Below, in pieces: positions 27,555 to 35,726 of a stretch of DNA of 64,000 nt. Within the stretch, counting starts at the first letter, position 1, and each line of letters starts with the position of its first letter. The notes beneath the pieces are model-generated. The model had not been told where the DNA came from. It searched no databases and worked only from the letters and a program-made list of their open reading frames with translations. The translations under genes and the position numbers were made by a program. Source of the stretch: an uncultured bacterium (GTDB taxonomy: Bacteria; Bacteroidota; Bacteroidia; Bacteroidales; Bacteroidaceae); contig CAJMSE010000007.1 in the NCBI GenBank assembly GCA_905216025.1, forward strand, positions 81,857 to 145,856, in the 5' to 3' direction.

Positions 27555-29081
27555 ATGACGAAAGACGAATTACTCCAAAGGCTCAATGATGTTGAGTGGG
27601 ATGATTTTGAGGTCAAAGAGGCTTCGGGTGGTCTGCCGAAATCCATGTGGGAGTCGGTGAGCGCATTTTCTAATACTGGCGGAGGATGGATAATTCTCGG
27701 CGTAAAGGAAAACAGGATAAGGAACGTGGCAGATTATGAGATTGCCGGCGTTGAGAAACCGGAAAAGATGGAGCAGGATGTGATAAGCACATTACGTTCC
27801 GTGTCTAAGTTCAATGTACCTATTCTTGCAACTGCAGAGCGGTTCGACGTCGGTGGAAAAGCAATCCTTGCGTTTTACATTCCGGCATCATGCAGCAAGC
27901 CGGTCTATTTTGGGAATAATCTGAACAACACCTTTGTAAGGATAGGTAGCGGAGACCAGCGTGCCACCGACATTGAAATAGATATCCTGATGAGGGAAAA
28001 GACATTCGGGATGAAATCTGAAATGGAAGTTGAAGGAACGTCTTTTGACGACATAAATATCCAGTCTCTCCAAACGTACAGGAGGCGTATAAATGACTAT
28101 AATCCGGATTTCAGATACAATGATCTTGAGGATGAGCCGTTCTGCGTGAAAACAGGGATACTCAGCCGTGGCAGACTTACATACGGCGGACTCCTAATGC
28201 TTGGCAAAGGAGAGACCGTGCAGCAATATGTGCCGCATTTCTGGATAGATTATATAGAGATTCCAGGTACAACATATTCTGATGCCGACTGCCGGTATAC
28301 CTACCGTATGCCCGAGCAGGAAAATATATGGGAGTATTTCAAGGTGCTTCTGCAGCGTCTGCGACTGTATGTTGACAATCCTTTCATGGCCGGTCCGGAC
28401 GGTTTCTCGCCGGAAGATAATTCGCAATTGTATTGTCTTAGGGAGGGATTAGTAAATCTTCTCGCGCATGCCGACTATTTCAGTCCGATGCACTCAACTA
28501 TCAGAGTGTTCAATGATAGGATTGAATTTCAGAATCCCGGACGTTTTGCCGTTAGGATTTCAGATAAACCGGGTAAGGTAAAGTCGGTTCCTAGAAATCC
28601 GAATATCATAGCTTTATTCCGTTATGCCAGGCAGAGCGAGAATGCCGGATATGGCATTGACAAGATAATGAGGTGGACAAAGCTGACCGGGCTCGATGTA
28701 GACTTCAGCACTGACATAACCTCATCGACTGTAACATATCCCTTACCTGCATTGAAAGGTGGTCAGAAAGGTGGTCAGACAGATTCTGATAGTGAAGGGG
28801 AAAAGTTTGATTTACAATATGTTAATCAAATAAAAGCGGGTGGTCAGAAAGGTGGTCAGAACGAGGTGGTCAGAAACAGAGCTTATAGACAGGGCGATGA
28901 AACAAGAGACAAAATCGTTAAGGCCATGAGAAAGAAGCCGGATATATCCCGACGGGAACTTGTTGAGTTGCTCGGAATTTCATCTTCAGCCATTCAGAAA
29001 CATATAAGACTCCTTAAGAACGACGGGATAATAATCCGGATTGGAAGCGACAGGAAGGGTTTATGGAGGGTGCTGTTATGA
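27555..29081 (+). CDS. AlbA_2/Schlafen-type ATP-binding regulator (second copy)
   Basis: 508 aa. The N-terminal AlbA_2 domain covers ~12-135 (WDDFEVKEASGGLPKSMWESVSAFSNTGGGWIILGV). The ATPase-like C-terminal region is at ~300-395 (LREGLVNLLAHADYF..RIEFQNPGRFAV..YGIDKIMRW). Two GGQKGGQ motifs at ~410-450 lie in a polar linker, a recurring feature of this family. A helix-turn-helix ends the protein (ISRRELVELLGISSSAIQKHIRLLKNDG). It differs clearly in sequence from the copy at 24758-26251, so the two are paralogues rather than a recent duplication. Probably a transcription regulator, target unknown. Confidence 0.87.
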   Translation: MTKDELLQRLNDVEWDDFEVKEASGGLPKSMWESVSAFSNTGGGWIILGVKENRIRNVADYEIAGVEKPEKMEQDVISTLRSVSKFNVPILATAERFDVGGKAILAFYIPASCSKPVYFGNNLNNTFVRIGSGDQRATDIEIDILMREKTFGMKSEMEVEGTSFDDINIQSLQTYRRRINDYNPDFRYNDLEDEPFCVKTGILSRGRLTYGGLLMLGKGETVQQYVPHFWIDYIEIPGTTYSDADCRYTYRMPEQENIWEYFKVLLQRLRLYVDNPFMAGPDGFSPEDNSQLYCLREGLVNLLAHADYFSPMHSTIRVFNDRIEFQNPGRFAVRISDKPGKVKSVPRNPNIIALFRYARQSENAGYGIDKIMRWTKLTGLDVDFSTDITSSTVTYPLPALKGGQKGGQTDSDSEGEKFDLQYVNQIKAGGQKGGQNEVVRNRAYRQGDETRDKIVKAMRKKPDISRRELVELLGISSSAIQKHIRLLKNDGIIIRIGSDRKGLWRVLL

Positions 29082-29127
29082 GAATGCGGCATGCTATATA
29101 TATAATAATGTATAAACGAACCATGAT

Positions 29128-29658
29128 ATGAGAAAGCTCAGGACTATAGAGATGAACCGGCTGACGGTTGACGACTTCAAGCGGGCGGACAAGCTGCCGC
29201 TCGTGGTGGTGCTCGACGACGTGCGGTCGATGTATAACGTGGGCAGCATCTTCCGTACGGGCGATGCCTTCCGCATCGAGGCGGTGTACCTCTGCGGCAT
29301 CAGTGCCACGCCGCCGCACGCCGAGATACACAAGACGGCGCTCGGGGCTGAAGACAGTGTAGACTGGCGCTACTTTGCCACGGCGGCCGAGGCTGTGGCC
29401 GAGCTGCATGCCGGGGGATACCTCGTCTATGCCGTGGAGCAGGCCGAGGGCAGCACCATGCTGCACGACTTCGAGCCCGAGCCGGGCCGCTGCTATGCCG
29501 TGATAATGGGAAACGAGGTGAAGGGCGTGCACCAGGAGGTGATAGACATGAGCGACGGGTGCATCGAGATTCCGCAGTATGGCACGAAGCATTCGATGAA
29601 CGTGTCCGTGACGGCGGGCATCGTGATATATAAGTTCAATGAAAAGGTTAAGGGATAG
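29128..29658 (+). CDS. SpoU/TrmH-family RNA 2'-O-methyltransferase
   Basis: 176 aa, SPOUT (knotted) methyltransferase. Motif 1 is VRSMYNVGSIFRTGDA with N37 and R43. Motif 2 is IMGNEVKGV (N129, E130). Motif 3 is EIPQYGTKHSMNVSVTAGIVIY with N158. These form the S-adenosylmethionine knot and active site of tRNA/rRNA ribose methyltransferases. The exact RNA target cannot be told from sequence alone. It is single-domain, without the N-terminal substrate-binding domain of RlmB. A perfect hairpin follows at 29665-29702. Confidence 0.92.
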   Translation: MRKLRTIEMNRLTVDDFKRADKLPLVVVLDDVRSMYNVGSIFRTGDAFRIEAVYLCGISATPPHAEIHKTALGAEDSVDWRYFATAAEAVAELHAGGYLVYAVEQAEGSTMLHDFEPEPGRCYAVIMGNEVKGVHQEVIDMSDGCIEIPQYGTKHSMNVSVTAGIVIYKFNEKVKG

Positions 29659-29664
29659 AGACAG

Positions 29665-29702
29665 AAAAAATCCCCATGAACCGATGTTCATGGGGATTTT
29701 TT
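29665..29702. terminator. Bidirectional intrinsic terminator
   Basis: AAAAAATCCCCATGAAC (29665-29681), a 4-nt loop, then the exact complement (29686-29702). A-run and T-run flank the GC stem, so it works for both the plus-strand methyltransferase and the minus-strand rubredoxin gene. Confidence 0.9.
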
Positions 29703-29709
29703 ATATGGT

Positions 29710-29868
29710 TTACTCTTTCGTAAACTCGTCTTTTCCTACTCCGCAGAGCGGGCATACCCAATCTTCGGGGATATCCTCGAAAGCTGTTCCGGGTTCGATA
29801 CCGTTGTCGGGGTCTCCTTTTGCCGGATCGTAAACGTATCCGCAAACGTCGCAAATGTACTTTTCCAT
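29710..29868 (-). CDS. Rubredoxin
   Basis: A 52-aa iron protein ([19 protein letters not shown]...). The four Fe-binding cysteines are C6-x2-C9 and C39-x2-C42 (ICDVCG, VCPLCG). The aromatic and [15 protein letters not shown] segments are typical of rubredoxin. It carries single electrons in the cytoplasm, usually to oxygen- or peroxide-scavenging enzymes in anaerobes. The gene is between a convergent methyltransferase and an upstream GT9 gene on the same strand (34 nt away). Confidence 0.96.
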   Translation of the reverse strand: MEKYICDVCGYVYDPAKGDPDNGIEPGTAFEDIPEDWVCPLCGVGKDEFTKE

Positions 29869-29902
29869 AATCTTTTAATTTTTAGTTGATGAATAATGTC
29901 AG

Positions 29903-30958
29903 CTATAAGCTGCCGTCGAGGACAGCCTTTATCTTGTTGAATATCTGTTCCGGACTTATCGAGCGCATGCAGGCGAAGTCTCCGCGGGCGCACGGCTTGT
30001 TGCCGTAGATGCTGCACGGGCGGCACGGCAGGTCTGTCTGTACGGACAGGTCGCTCTTCTGGTTCCAGCCCATGAACCCTGCGTAGGGGTGCGTGGCTCC
30101 CCAGATGCTGACCACCGGCGTGCCGGTGATTGATGCGAGGTGCATGTTTGCGCTGTCCATCGACACCATCAGGTCGAGGTGGCTCATGAGGATGAGCTCC
30201 TGCTGCATCGTCTCGAGCGTGCTGCCCGTGTCGAGGCAGTTTTCCGTTTCGGCGCACCATGCGGGGAACGTGCTGCTCTCGCGCTCGCCGCGGCCGAAGA
30301 GGAAGATGCGCGCCTTGGGGTATCCGGCATTTATCAGCCTTATCACCTCGAGCATCTTCTCCGGCGGGTAGATTTTACCTTCGTGCGCGGCGAACGGCGC
30401 GATGCCTATCCATTGCTCAAAGCTGTTCTTCGGTCCGACGGCCGCCGGAAGCAGGTTGAGGTTGCCGCCTTCGGGCGGGAAGATGGACCTGAAGCACATC
30501 TTGACCGGGTATCCCAGCCGTGCCAGCACGTCGGCATAGTTCTGGAACGACGTGGGCAGCGGCTCCATGCGCCTGTGCTCGGGGTTGACGAGCAGCCTTT
30601 TCAGTTTCCGGTGCTTGTCGATATGCGCCACGCGGTAGCGTCCCACGTTGAAGCGGAAGCGCAGATATTCCGACCGCAGCACGTTGTGCAGGTCGGCCAC
30701 GGCGGTGAAGTTCTTTGCCGTCAGCCTCCGGTAGAGCGTGTTCAGTCCTCTCACGCCCTTGTATTCCCTCTTCAGGTCTGCCTCCATGAAGTTGACATTG
30801 GGTGCCAGATCTTCAAAGAACGCCCTGGCGAAGGGTCTGCTCAGCACCGTGATTCTCACGTCAGGATATGTCATGGCGAGCGAGTAGACCACCGGTACGG
30901 CCATCACCACGTCTCCGAGCGACGAGAACCTGATAATCAGGATGTGTTCCTTTTTCAT
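29903..30958 (-). CDS. Glycosyltransferase family 9 (heptosyltransferase)
   Basis: 351 aa. The N-terminus ILIIRFSSLGDVVMAVPVVYSLAMTYPDVRITVLSRP is the GT9 (ADP-heptose:LPS heptosyltransferase) signature. The C-terminal sugar-nucleotide half has LILMSHLDLMVSMDSANMHLASITGTPVVSIWGATHPYAGFMGW. It likely adds a core sugar to lipid A-linked saccharide at the inner-membrane face. A cysteine cluster near the C-terminus (PCRPCSIYGNKPCARGDFACM) is frequent in this Bacteroidota subgroup. The DUF4254 gene is 31 nt upstream on the same strand, a pairing that suggests a shared LPS-related role. Confidence 0.93.
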   Translation of the reverse strand: MKKEHILIIRFSSLGDVVMAVPVVYSLAMTYPDVRITVLSRPFARAFFEDLAPNVNFMEADLKREYKGVRGLNTLYRRLTAKNFTAVADLHNVLRSEYLRFRFNVGRYRVAHIDKHRKLKRLLVNPEHRRMEPLPTSFQNYADVLARLGYPVKMCFRSIFPPEGGNLNLLPAAVGPKNSFEQWIGIAPFAAHEGKIYPPEKMLEVIRLINAGYPKARIFLFGRGERESSTFPAWCAETENCLDTGSTLETMQQELILMSHLDLMVSMDSANMHLASITGTPVVSIWGATHPYAGFMGWNQKSDLSVQTDLPCRPCSIYGNKPCARGDFACMRSISPEQIFNKIKAVLDGSL

Positions 30959-30989
30959 TAGTCCGGTATCTTTATCGCCTTTCTTTGTC

Positions 30990-31601
30990 TTATTTCGTTC
31001 CCTTTCCGTAGAGCACGGGGTTTGTCGCCGGGTCGTTGTACATCTTCATCTGCCTGTACACCTTCATGTATTTGCGTCCTTCGGCGATGTCTTCCAGCAG
31101 CTGGTCGATGGCCAGCGAGAGGTCGCGCTGCTGCTCTTCGAGCACGGCGAGCTTTGCGGCGCATGTGGCGCGGTGCTCCGGCGAGGCGTCGGTGCGTGAG
31201 GCCTGCTCCTTCATGTGGTATATCTTCAGCGCCAGGATGGACAGGCGGTCGATGGCCCATGCGGGGCTTTCGGTGTTCAGGCGCGCGTCGGCGGACGGCG
31301 TCACGCCGGAGTATTCGCTGCGGAAGTGGCTGTCGATCTGCTCCACGAGGTCGGTGCGGTCCTGGTTGCTGCGGTCTATCCGCCTCTTGAGGGCCAGCGC
31401 GTCGAGCGGGTTTATGTTCGGGTCGCGTATGATGTCCTCGAGGTGCCACTGCACCGTGTCTATCCAGCACTTGATGTACAGGCGGTGGTCTATCGACTCG
31501 CCGTCGTACGGGTTGTTTATCGCCGTGTCCACATTGTCTGTGAGATGGTAGTCACTTATCGCGTGGTTGAATATTCTGTTGCATTTCTCGGTGAATGACA
31601 T
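30990..31601 (-). CDS. DUF4254 family protein
   Basis: 203 aa, all-helical, no signal peptide. The opening MSFTEKCNRIFNHAISDYHLTDN and the central DHRLYIKCWIDTVQWHLEDIIRDPNI match what I know of DUF4254, a Bacteroidota family of unknown function. It leads a two-gene operon with the GT9 heptosyltransferase and is transcribed from a TATATTTG box at 31657-31664 (minus strand). Confidence 0.85.
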   Translation of the reverse strand: MSFTEKCNRIFNHAISDYHLTDNVDTAINNPYDGESIDHRLYIKCWIDTVQWHLEDIIRDPNINPLDALALKRRIDRSNQDRTDLVEQIDSHFRSEYSGVTPSADARLNTESPAWAIDRLSILALKIYHMKEQASRTDASPEHRATCAAKLAVLEEQQRDLSLAIDQLLEDIAEGRKYMKVYRQMKMYNDPATNPVLYGKGTK

Positions 31602-31656
31602 AGCTGCTGTGTGTATTTATGTTTGACTTTGTTCGTTGTCTTCTCCTTTACTGATG

Positions 31657-31664
31657 CAAATATA
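31657..31664 (-). promoter_or_regulatory. -7 promoter box (TATATTTG) of the DUF4254-GT9 operon
   Basis: CAAATATA on the plus strand reads TATATTTG on minus. It lies 55 nt upstream of the DUF4254 start codon. The -33 TTTG is not at the usual distance. Confidence 0.5.
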
Positions 31665-31738
31665 GTCAAACTTTTCTAATTTGCCATCCGATTGCCGGAT
31701 TTTCGGCCGTATTACAATATTTTTATAGAGATTTTGCT

Positions 31739-31746
31739 TATTTTTG
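31739..31746 (+). promoter_or_regulatory. -7 promoter box (TATTTTTG) of pdxB, nearly leaderless
   Basis: TATTTTTG ends only 9 nt before the ATG at 31756. Transcription starting 5-7 nt after the box would leave a leader of about 2-5 nt. Confidence 0.55.
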
Positions 31747-31755
31747 CCGCCGATT

Positions 31756-32754
31756 ATGAAGATAGTGATAGACGACAAGATACCCTATATACGCGAGGCG
31801 GTGGCCGCCATCACGGCCGATGCCGTATATAAGGGCGGAAGCGAGATTACGGCTGCCGACGTGCGCGATGCCGACGCACTGATAGTGAGGACGCGCACGC
31901 GCTGCGACGAGAGCCTGCTCGCAGGCAGCAGGGTGCGCTTCATAGCCACGGCGACCATCGGTTACGACCATATAGACACGGAGTATCTCGGCCGGGCGGG
32001 CATCAGCTGGACCAACTGCCCGGGGTGCAATGCCGGTTCGGTGGCCCAGTATGTGCGCTCGTCGCTGCTGCTGCTCAGCCGCGACTTCGGCCTCAGTCTG
32101 CAGGGAGCCGTGATAGGCGTCGTCGGCTGCGGCCATGTGGGTTCGCTCGTGGCCGCCGCCGCCCGGGAACTGGGCATGGAGGTGCTCGTGTGCGACCCGC
32201 CGCTGGGCCGCGCCGGCTTCGTGGATATGGGCGAGATAGAGCGCCGCGCCGACGTGATAACGTTCCACGTGCCCCTAACCAAGGACGGTCCGCACCCCAC
32301 GTGGCATCTTGCCGGCAGCGCCTTCTTCGGCCGTCTGCGCCGCCGTCCGTTCATCATCAACAGCAGCCGCGGGGCCGTCGTCGACGGAGCGGCCCTCGCC
32401 GCCGCCCTCGCCGCCGGCACGGTGCGCCAGGCCGTGATAGACACGTGGGAGAACGAGCCCGACATCGACCGCGCCCTGCTCGGCCGGGTGTATATCGGCA
32501 CGCCGCACATTGCAGGATATTCGGCCGACGGCAAGGTGAATGCCGACAACATGTCGCTGGCCGCGCTCTGCCGCTTCTTCGGCCTCGAGCCGCCCCGTCC
32601 CGTCACCGCGCCGCCGCTGCCCGCCGGCTTCAGGTATACCGGCGACCCGCTCGAGCTATATAATCCCCTCCGCGACAGCGACGCACTCAAGGCCGACCCC
32701 TCGCTCTTCGAATATCTGCGCGGGCACTATCCGCTCCGCCGGGAAAGTTGCTGA
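31756..32754 (+). CDS. pdxB: Erythronate-4-phosphate dehydrogenase
   Basis: Second step of DXP-independent pyridoxal phosphate synthesis: 4-phosphoerythronate to 2-oxo-3-hydroxy-4-phosphobutanoate, with NAD. It is a D-2-hydroxyacid dehydrogenase with the Rossmann motif VIGVVGCGHVGSLV (119-132) and catalytic R205 (NSSRGAVVDG), E234 (WENEPDI) and H251 (TPHIAG). The N-terminal MKIVIDDKIPYI and GYDHIDTEYL are PdxB-specific. 332 aa; the C-terminal dimerisation domain of PdxB looks shorter than in E. coli (378 aa). ATG 31756 is preferred over an in-frame ATG 12 nt upstream that lies inside the promoter region. Confidence 0.93.
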   Translation: MKIVIDDKIPYIREAVAAITADAVYKGGSEITAADVRDADALIVRTRTRCDESLLAGSRVRFIATATIGYDHIDTEYLGRAGISWTNCPGCNAGSVAQYVRSSLLLLSRDFGLSLQGAVIGVVGCGHVGSLVAAAARELGMEVLVCDPPLGRAGFVDMGEIERRADVITFHVPLTKDGPHPTWHLAGSAFFGRLRRRPFIINSSRGAVVDGAALAAALAAGTVRQAVIDTWENEPDIDRALLGRVYIGTPHIAGYSADGKVNADNMSLAALCRFFGLEPPRPVTAPPLPAGFRYTGDPLELYNPLRDSDALKADPSLFEYLRGHYPLRRESC

Positions 32755-32950
32755 AAAGCCGCCGCCGGCCGGAGGCATTTTCATAAATATCTCCTTTTCA
32801 GGCTATTAAATATTGCACATATACCCCCTGTTTGTGCAATAAAGCGCGCTTTTTTGCTCAAATAATTTGCGTAAGTGAATAAAAATTAGTTACTTTGCAG
32901 CCGGATTTTTCAAGATTGAAGTAATTATTAACAATTTAAACATTACAATT

Positions 32951-33187
32951 ATGTCAGAAATCGAATCAAAAGTAAAGGCAATCATCGTTGATAAACTTGG
33001 CGTTGACGAGGCTGAAGTAAAACCGGAAGCAAGTTTCACAAACGACCTGGGTGCCGACTCTCTGGATACAGTTGAGCTCATCATGGAATTTGAGAAGGAG
33101 TTTGGTATCTCTATTCCGGACGACAAGGCTGAGAAGATCGGCACTGTAGGCGACGCCATCGCTTACATCGAGGAGAACGCGAAATAA
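32951..33187 (+). CDS. acpP: Acyl carrier protein
   Basis: 78 aa, acidic. The 4'-phosphopantetheine attachment site is S37 in [10 protein letters not shown]. It carries growing acyl chains in fatty acid synthesis. It is followed by fabF and rnc, the usual Bacteroidota order. The -7-like box TTACTTTG near 32891-32898 deviates from TAnnTTTG at the second base. A leader of about 50 nt is implied. Confidence 0.98.
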   Translation: MSEIESKVKAIIVDKLGVDEAEVKPEASFTNDLGADSLDTVELIMEFEKEFGISIPDDKAEKIGTVGDAIAYIEENAK

Positions 33188-33391
33188 TATTTTCAGACAG
33201 AAGGTTTATTGACGAGAGTTGAAAAACTTAGCTGAAAGATAAAAGACGGAGGCTGAAGGAGAGTGCGCCGGATGGTGTTGCGGTTCTTTCATCTTTCGTC
33301 TTTCGTCTTTCTTAACGGGGTGTTTCACCGTCATGCAGGCCCTCAGCCCGCATCGCTCGCAATGCCGGCCTTCGTCATAAAACGACAATCA
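33188..33391. other. acpP-fabF spacer with imperfect inverted repeat
   Basis: 204 nt without a gene. GCTGAAAGATAAAAGACG (33230-33247) is loosely complementary to CGTCTTTCATCTTTC-like sequence at 33286-33311, where TCTTTCG is repeated in tandem. The fabF reading frame stays open upstream to 33263, but that extension does not resemble KAS II. Confidence 0.45.
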
Positions 33392-34654
33392 ATGGAATTA
33401 AAAAGAGTAGTTGTAACGGGTCTGGGAGCCGTGACGCCTGTGGGAAACAACCCCGAGGAGACATGGAACAACCTCATCAACGGAGTGAGCGGTGCCGCAC
33501 CCATTACATTATTTGACGCATCTAAGTTCAAGACGCAGTTCGGCTGCGAGGTTAAAGGCGTAAACTTTGCCGAATACATCGACCGCAAGGAAATGCGCAA
33601 GATGGACCGCTACACCCAGCTGGCCTTCGTATCAGCCATACAGGCTGTGAAAGACAGCGGCATGGACCTGGAGAGCGTCGACAAGAACCGTGTCGGAGTA
33701 ATCTTCGGCGTGGGCATCGGAGGTATCAAGACCTTCGAGGACGAAGTGAAATACTACGGCCAGCACGAGGAGGCCGGCCCGAAGTTCAACCCGTTCTTCA
33801 TCCCGAAGATGATTGCCGACATCGCTGCCGGACAGATATCTATACACTTCGGATTCCACGGACCCAACTATGCCACTACATCGGCATGCGCATCGTCGAG
33901 CAACGCGCTGGCCGACGCCTTCAACCAGATACGTCTGGGCAAGGCCGACGTCATCCTCGGCGGAGGTGCCGAGGCTGCCATCTGCGCCGTTGGCGTGGGC
34001 GGATTCAACGCCATGCACGCCCTCTCGACACGCAATGACGACCCCGAGCACGCATCACGCCCGTTCAGCAAGAGCCGCGACGGATTCATCATGGGTGAGG
34101 GTGCAGGCTGTCTCGTGCTCGAAGAGCTTGAGCACGCCAAGGCACGCGGTGCCAAGATATACGCCGAGATGGTGGGCGAGGGCGCAAGCGCCGACGCATA
34201 CCACATCACCGCATCGCACCCCGAAGGACTCGGTGCATGCCTCGTGATGGAGAACGCGCTGAAGGATGCCGGACTGAAGCCCGAGGACATCGACTACATC
34301 AACGTTCACGGAACGTCGACACCCGTAGGCGACATATCAGAGGCCAAGGCCATCAAGCAGGTCTTCGGCGATGCCGCATACAAGCTGAACATCAGCTCAA
34401 CCAAGTCGATGACCGGTCACCTGCTCGGTGCTGCCGGTGCCGTTGAGGCCATGGCCACGGTGCTCGCAGTGAAGAACGACATCATCCCGCCGACAATCAA
34501 CCACGACGAGGACGACAAGGACGAGGAAATCGACTATAACTTGAATTTCACATTCAACAAGGCGCAGAAGCGCGAGGTGCGTGCCGCTATGAGCAACACC
34601 TTCGGATTCGGCGGCCACAACGCTTGTGTCATCTTCAAGAAGTATGCTGAATAA
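33392..34654 (+). CDS. fabF: 3-oxoacyl-[acyl-carrier-protein] synthase II
   Basis: Condenses malonyl-ACP with acyl-ACP in fatty acid elongation. The Cys-His-His triad is visible: C166 in TTSACASSSNAL, H306 in NVHGTSTPVGD and H343 in KSMTGHLLGAAG, with K338 ahead of it. 420 aa is the normal length from ATG 33392 (MELKRVVVTGLGAVTPVG). An upstream in-frame ATG would add 43 residues of spacer sequence. The rnc start codon lies inside the last codons (11-nt overlap). Confidence 0.97.
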   Translation: MELKRVVVTGLGAVTPVGNNPEETWNNLINGVSGAAPITLFDASKFKTQFGCEVKGVNFAEYIDRKEMRKMDRYTQLAFVSAIQAVKDSGMDLESVDKNRVGVIFGVGIGGIKTFEDEVKYYGQHEEAGPKFNPFFIPKMIADIAAGQISIHFGFHGPNYATTSACASSSNALADAFNQIRLGKADVILGGGAEAAICAVGVGGFNAMHALSTRNDDPEHASRPFSKSRDGFIMGEGAGCLVLEELEHAKARGAKIYAEMVGEGASADAYHITASHPEGLGACLVMENALKDAGLKPEDIDYINVHGTSTPVGDISEAKAIKQVFGDAAYKLNISSTKSMTGHLLGAAGAVEAMATVLAVKNDIIPPTINHDEDDKDEEIDYNLNFTFNKAQKREVRAAMSNTFGFGGHNACVIFKKYAE

Positions 34655-35702
34655 TAACCTCATAGACAGGATAAAGCTCCCTTTCCGCAAGGAGAAGGAG
34701 CTTTTTTCTTCTCTCTACGGCATCATGGGGTTCTATCCCCGCCGCATCGAATACTATAAGCTGGCACTCATGCACAAGAGTGTGGCAAGGCGAAACGCCA
34801 AGGGCAAGCCGCTGAACAACGAGCGGCTCGAGTTTCTCGGCGACGCCGTGCTCGACGCCGTGGTGGGCGACATCGTCTACCGCCACTTCGAGGGCAAGCG
34901 CGAGGGATTCCTCACCAACACCCGCAGCAAGCTCGTGCAGCGCGACACGCTCAACAGGCTGGCCAACGAGATGGGCATCAGCCGCCTCGTTCTCTCGTCG
35001 GGACACTCGTGCTCGCACAACAGCTACATGGGCGGCAACGCCTTCGAGGCACTCGTCGGGGCGATATATCTCGACCGGGGATACAACGCCTGCATGCGTT
35101 TCATGCAGAAGCGGATTCTCGCCCAGGTGATAAACATCGACAAGGTGGCCTACAAGGAGGTGAACTTCAAGAGCAAGCTGATAGAGTGGACGCAGAAGAA
35201 CAAGGTGATACTGGAGTTCAGGCAGGTCAGCGAGACGAAGGCCGACGACAACGCCAGTCCTGTGTTTACATACGAGGTGGTGGTCGAGGGGCTTACCGCC
35301 GGCAAGGGCACGGGCTACTCGAAGAAGGAGAGCCAGCAGACGGCGTCGAAGGAGGCGCTGCAGAAGCTGCGCCGCGAGACGAAGTTCATCGATGCCGTGT
35401 TTGCCGCGAAGGCCGGCCGCACCAAGATGGAGGAGGAGCCGGTGCTCAACGTTCCGGAGACGGAGGAGAAGCACGACTTCATCATCAGCCGTCCGGAGAA
35501 CGCCGTGGAGAAACCGCATAAGACGGCGGAGAAGGCTGACAAGGCCGAGGCGAAGGTCCGCGGCAGGGCGAATAAGGAGATAGAGGAAAGCCGTGAGGCC
35601 GCGGCAGCCGACGAGTTCGACCTGTCTGACATCACGGCAACTCCGAAAGAACTTTCAAAAGAAGACATCATCGCTGCGGCAGAGAGTGCCGCATACGAGT
35701 AG
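34644..35702 (+). CDS. rnc: Ribonuclease III with long C-terminal extension
   Basis: Cleaves double-stranded RNA in rRNA and mRNA processing. The signature NERLEFLGDAVLD is at 59-71 with catalytic E63/D67, and the second acidic site is in FEALVGAIYLDRGY. A double-stranded RNA-binding domain spans ~167-240 (NFKSKLIEWTQKNK..GYSKKESQQTASKEALQKLR). ATG 34644 overlaps the end of fabF by 11 nt, suggesting translational coupling. The protein is 352 aa. About 110 extra residues beyond the dsRBD are low-complexity, Glu/Lys/Ala-rich and likely disordered. E. coli RNase III is 226 aa. Confidence 0.95.
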   Translation: MLNNNLIDRIKLPFRKEKELFSSLYGIMGFYPRRIEYYKLALMHKSVARRNAKGKPLNNERLEFLGDAVLDAVVGDIVYRHFEGKREGFLTNTRSKLVQRDTLNRLANEMGISRLVLSSGHSCSHNSYMGGNAFEALVGAIYLDRGYNACMRFMQKRILAQVINIDKVAYKEVNFKSKLIEWTQKNKVILEFRQVSETKADDNASPVFTYEVVVEGLTAGKGTGYSKKESQQTASKEALQKLRRETKFIDAVFAAKAGRTKMEEEPVLNVPETEEKHDFIISRPENAVEKPHKTAEKADKAEAKVRGRANKEIEESREAAAADEFDLSDITATPKELSKEDIIAAAESAAYE

Positions 35703-35726
35703 TTGTCTCTCGCGAGAAAGTCCTTT

